Source: Comamonas sp. lk (GTDB taxonomy: Bacteria > Pseudomonadota > Gammaproteobacteria > Burkholderiales > Burkholderiaceae_C). Taken from it: 56,212 nucleotides of DNA. This document shows, piece by piece, positions 55,777 through 56,212 of this stretch (within the stretch, counting starts at the first letter, position 1; every line of letters begins with the position of its first letter). The stretch lies in NCBI GenBank assembly GCA_945925985.1, contig CAMELV010000024.1:1-56212 (forward strand), in the 5' to 3' direction. The notes beneath the pieces are model-generated. The model was not told the DNA's origin and searched no databases. It was given only the letters and a program-made list of their open reading frames with translations. Both the position numbers and the translations under genes were made by a program.

Positions 55777-56212
55777 TCAACCCTTGATGCCAAACGCACC
55801 CAGCATTTGCCCAGTTTGTTTTTGCATTTGCTCCTGCATTTTTTCAAAAATCTGTCGAGACTGCTCTAGGTTGCCACCCAACATGCCCTGCAGTGCAGGC
55901 GCCTGAATGGCCAGGAGCTGCGTCCAGGTTTCCGGGGTCAAGCCTTTGGATTGCTCAGCGAAGCGCACCTGAAGGTCCATTAAAGTCTGGATATTATTTT
56001 CAAGGTAGCCACCCATCAAACCCTGCATGGCATGTCCGTAGAAGCGGATCACACTGGCCAAAACCGGGGCGGTAAACATCGGAGACCCGCTTGCCTCTTC
56101 TTCCAGGATGATCTGCAACAAAATGCTCCGGGTCAGATCTTCACCGGTCTTAGCATCCCGAACTACGAAGGGCTCGCTCTCCATCACCAATTGCTTAACT
56201 TCCGTCAAGGTG
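55777..56212 (-). CDS. phaR: Polyhydroxyalkanoate synthesis repressor PhaR (5' end outside the window)
   Basis: A PhaR/PhaB-type regulator of PHA granule genes, read to the last base of the window without a start. The visible 145 codons hold the end of the PHB/PHA accumulation DNA-binding domain ([38 protein letters not shown]) and the Gln/Met-rich C-terminal part ([32 protein letters not shown]). About 40 N-terminal residues, with the usual KKYPNRRLYDT region, must lie beyond 56212. It suggests PHA storage in this organism. Confidence 0.88.
   Translation of the reverse strand, partial: TLTEVKQLVMESEPFVVRDAKTGEDLTRSILLQIILEEEASGSPMFTAPVLASVIRFYGHAMQGLMGGYLENNIQTLMDLQVRFAEQSKGLTPETWTQLLAIQAPALQGMLGGNLEQSRQIFEKMQEQMQKQTGQMLGAFGIKG

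Overview
The window looks like a chromosomal segment of a betaproteobacterium of the order Burkholderiales, most likely family Comamonadaceae (Rhodoferax/Polaromonas-like). The reasons are the conserved order der-hfq-hflX-hflK-hflC-DUF2065-hisZ-purA, the bamB/yfgM/hisS/ispG/rodZ/pilW/rlmN/ndk block, odhA-odhB-lpd-zapE, a PhaR homologue at the right edge, and short AATAGC-type interspersed repeats of a kind I associate with that family. The genus is inference. Coding density is high, GC is high, and I see no rRNA, tRNA, CRISPR array or intact insertion sequence.

Layout. (1) 1-2270: an accessory module with an ECF-like sigma factor divergent from a two-gene unit of unknown function, bounded on the right by a large imperfect hairpin in a convergent gap. 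(2) 2271-4922: ybbA-like ABC ATPase head-to-head with a GDSL esterase, then selU/mnmH and a tiny lysine-rich protein. (3) 5149-24823: a long minus-strand housekeeping run covering ScpB-RluB, ndk, rlmN, pilW, rodZ-like, ispG, hisS, yfgM-like, bamB, der, hfq, hflX, hflK, hflC, DUF2065, hisZ, purA, a phosphoribosyltransferase and metC. (4) 24954-39749: rluD divergent from bamD, a DinG-type helicase, zapE, the 2-oxoglutarate dehydrogenase genes, prpE, an isochorismatase-fold hydrolase and an AcuI/YhdH reductase. (5) 39849-45385, plus strand: an NlpC/P60 peptidase, then a molybdenum hydroxylase pair (iorAB-like) directly followed by soxX-soxY-soxZ-soxA. (6) 45783-53305: a complete-looking L-idonate/ketogluconate/gluconate catabolic operon with its own TRAP transporter, divergent from a LacI/GntR-type repressor with a perfect palindromic operator candidate. 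(7) 53420-54195: a small phage-like remnant. (8) 54348-56212: rimO and the 5'-truncated phaR.

How the genes work together. In the sugar-acid cluster the TRAP transporter imports an acid sugar. IdnD, IdnO and the 2-hydroxyacid dehydrogenase would interconvert L-idonate, 5-keto- and 2-ketogluconate with D-gluconate, and GntK phosphorylates gluconate for the Entner-Doudoroff or pentose phosphate route. In the ior-sox cluster a periplasmic molybdenum hydroxylase and the heme proteins SoxXA plus the SoxYZ carrier appear to form one transcription unit. soxB and soxCD are absent here and SoxY lacks the usual GGCGG end, so the cluster may not be an ordinary thiosulfate oxidation system.

The most interesting points are the ior-soxXYZA unit, the altered SoxY tail, a short repeat family that has been read in the same frame into two unrelated proteins (SelU and OdhB) and also supplies the end of AcuI, and an scpB-rluB fusion that depends on a nine-T homopolymer.
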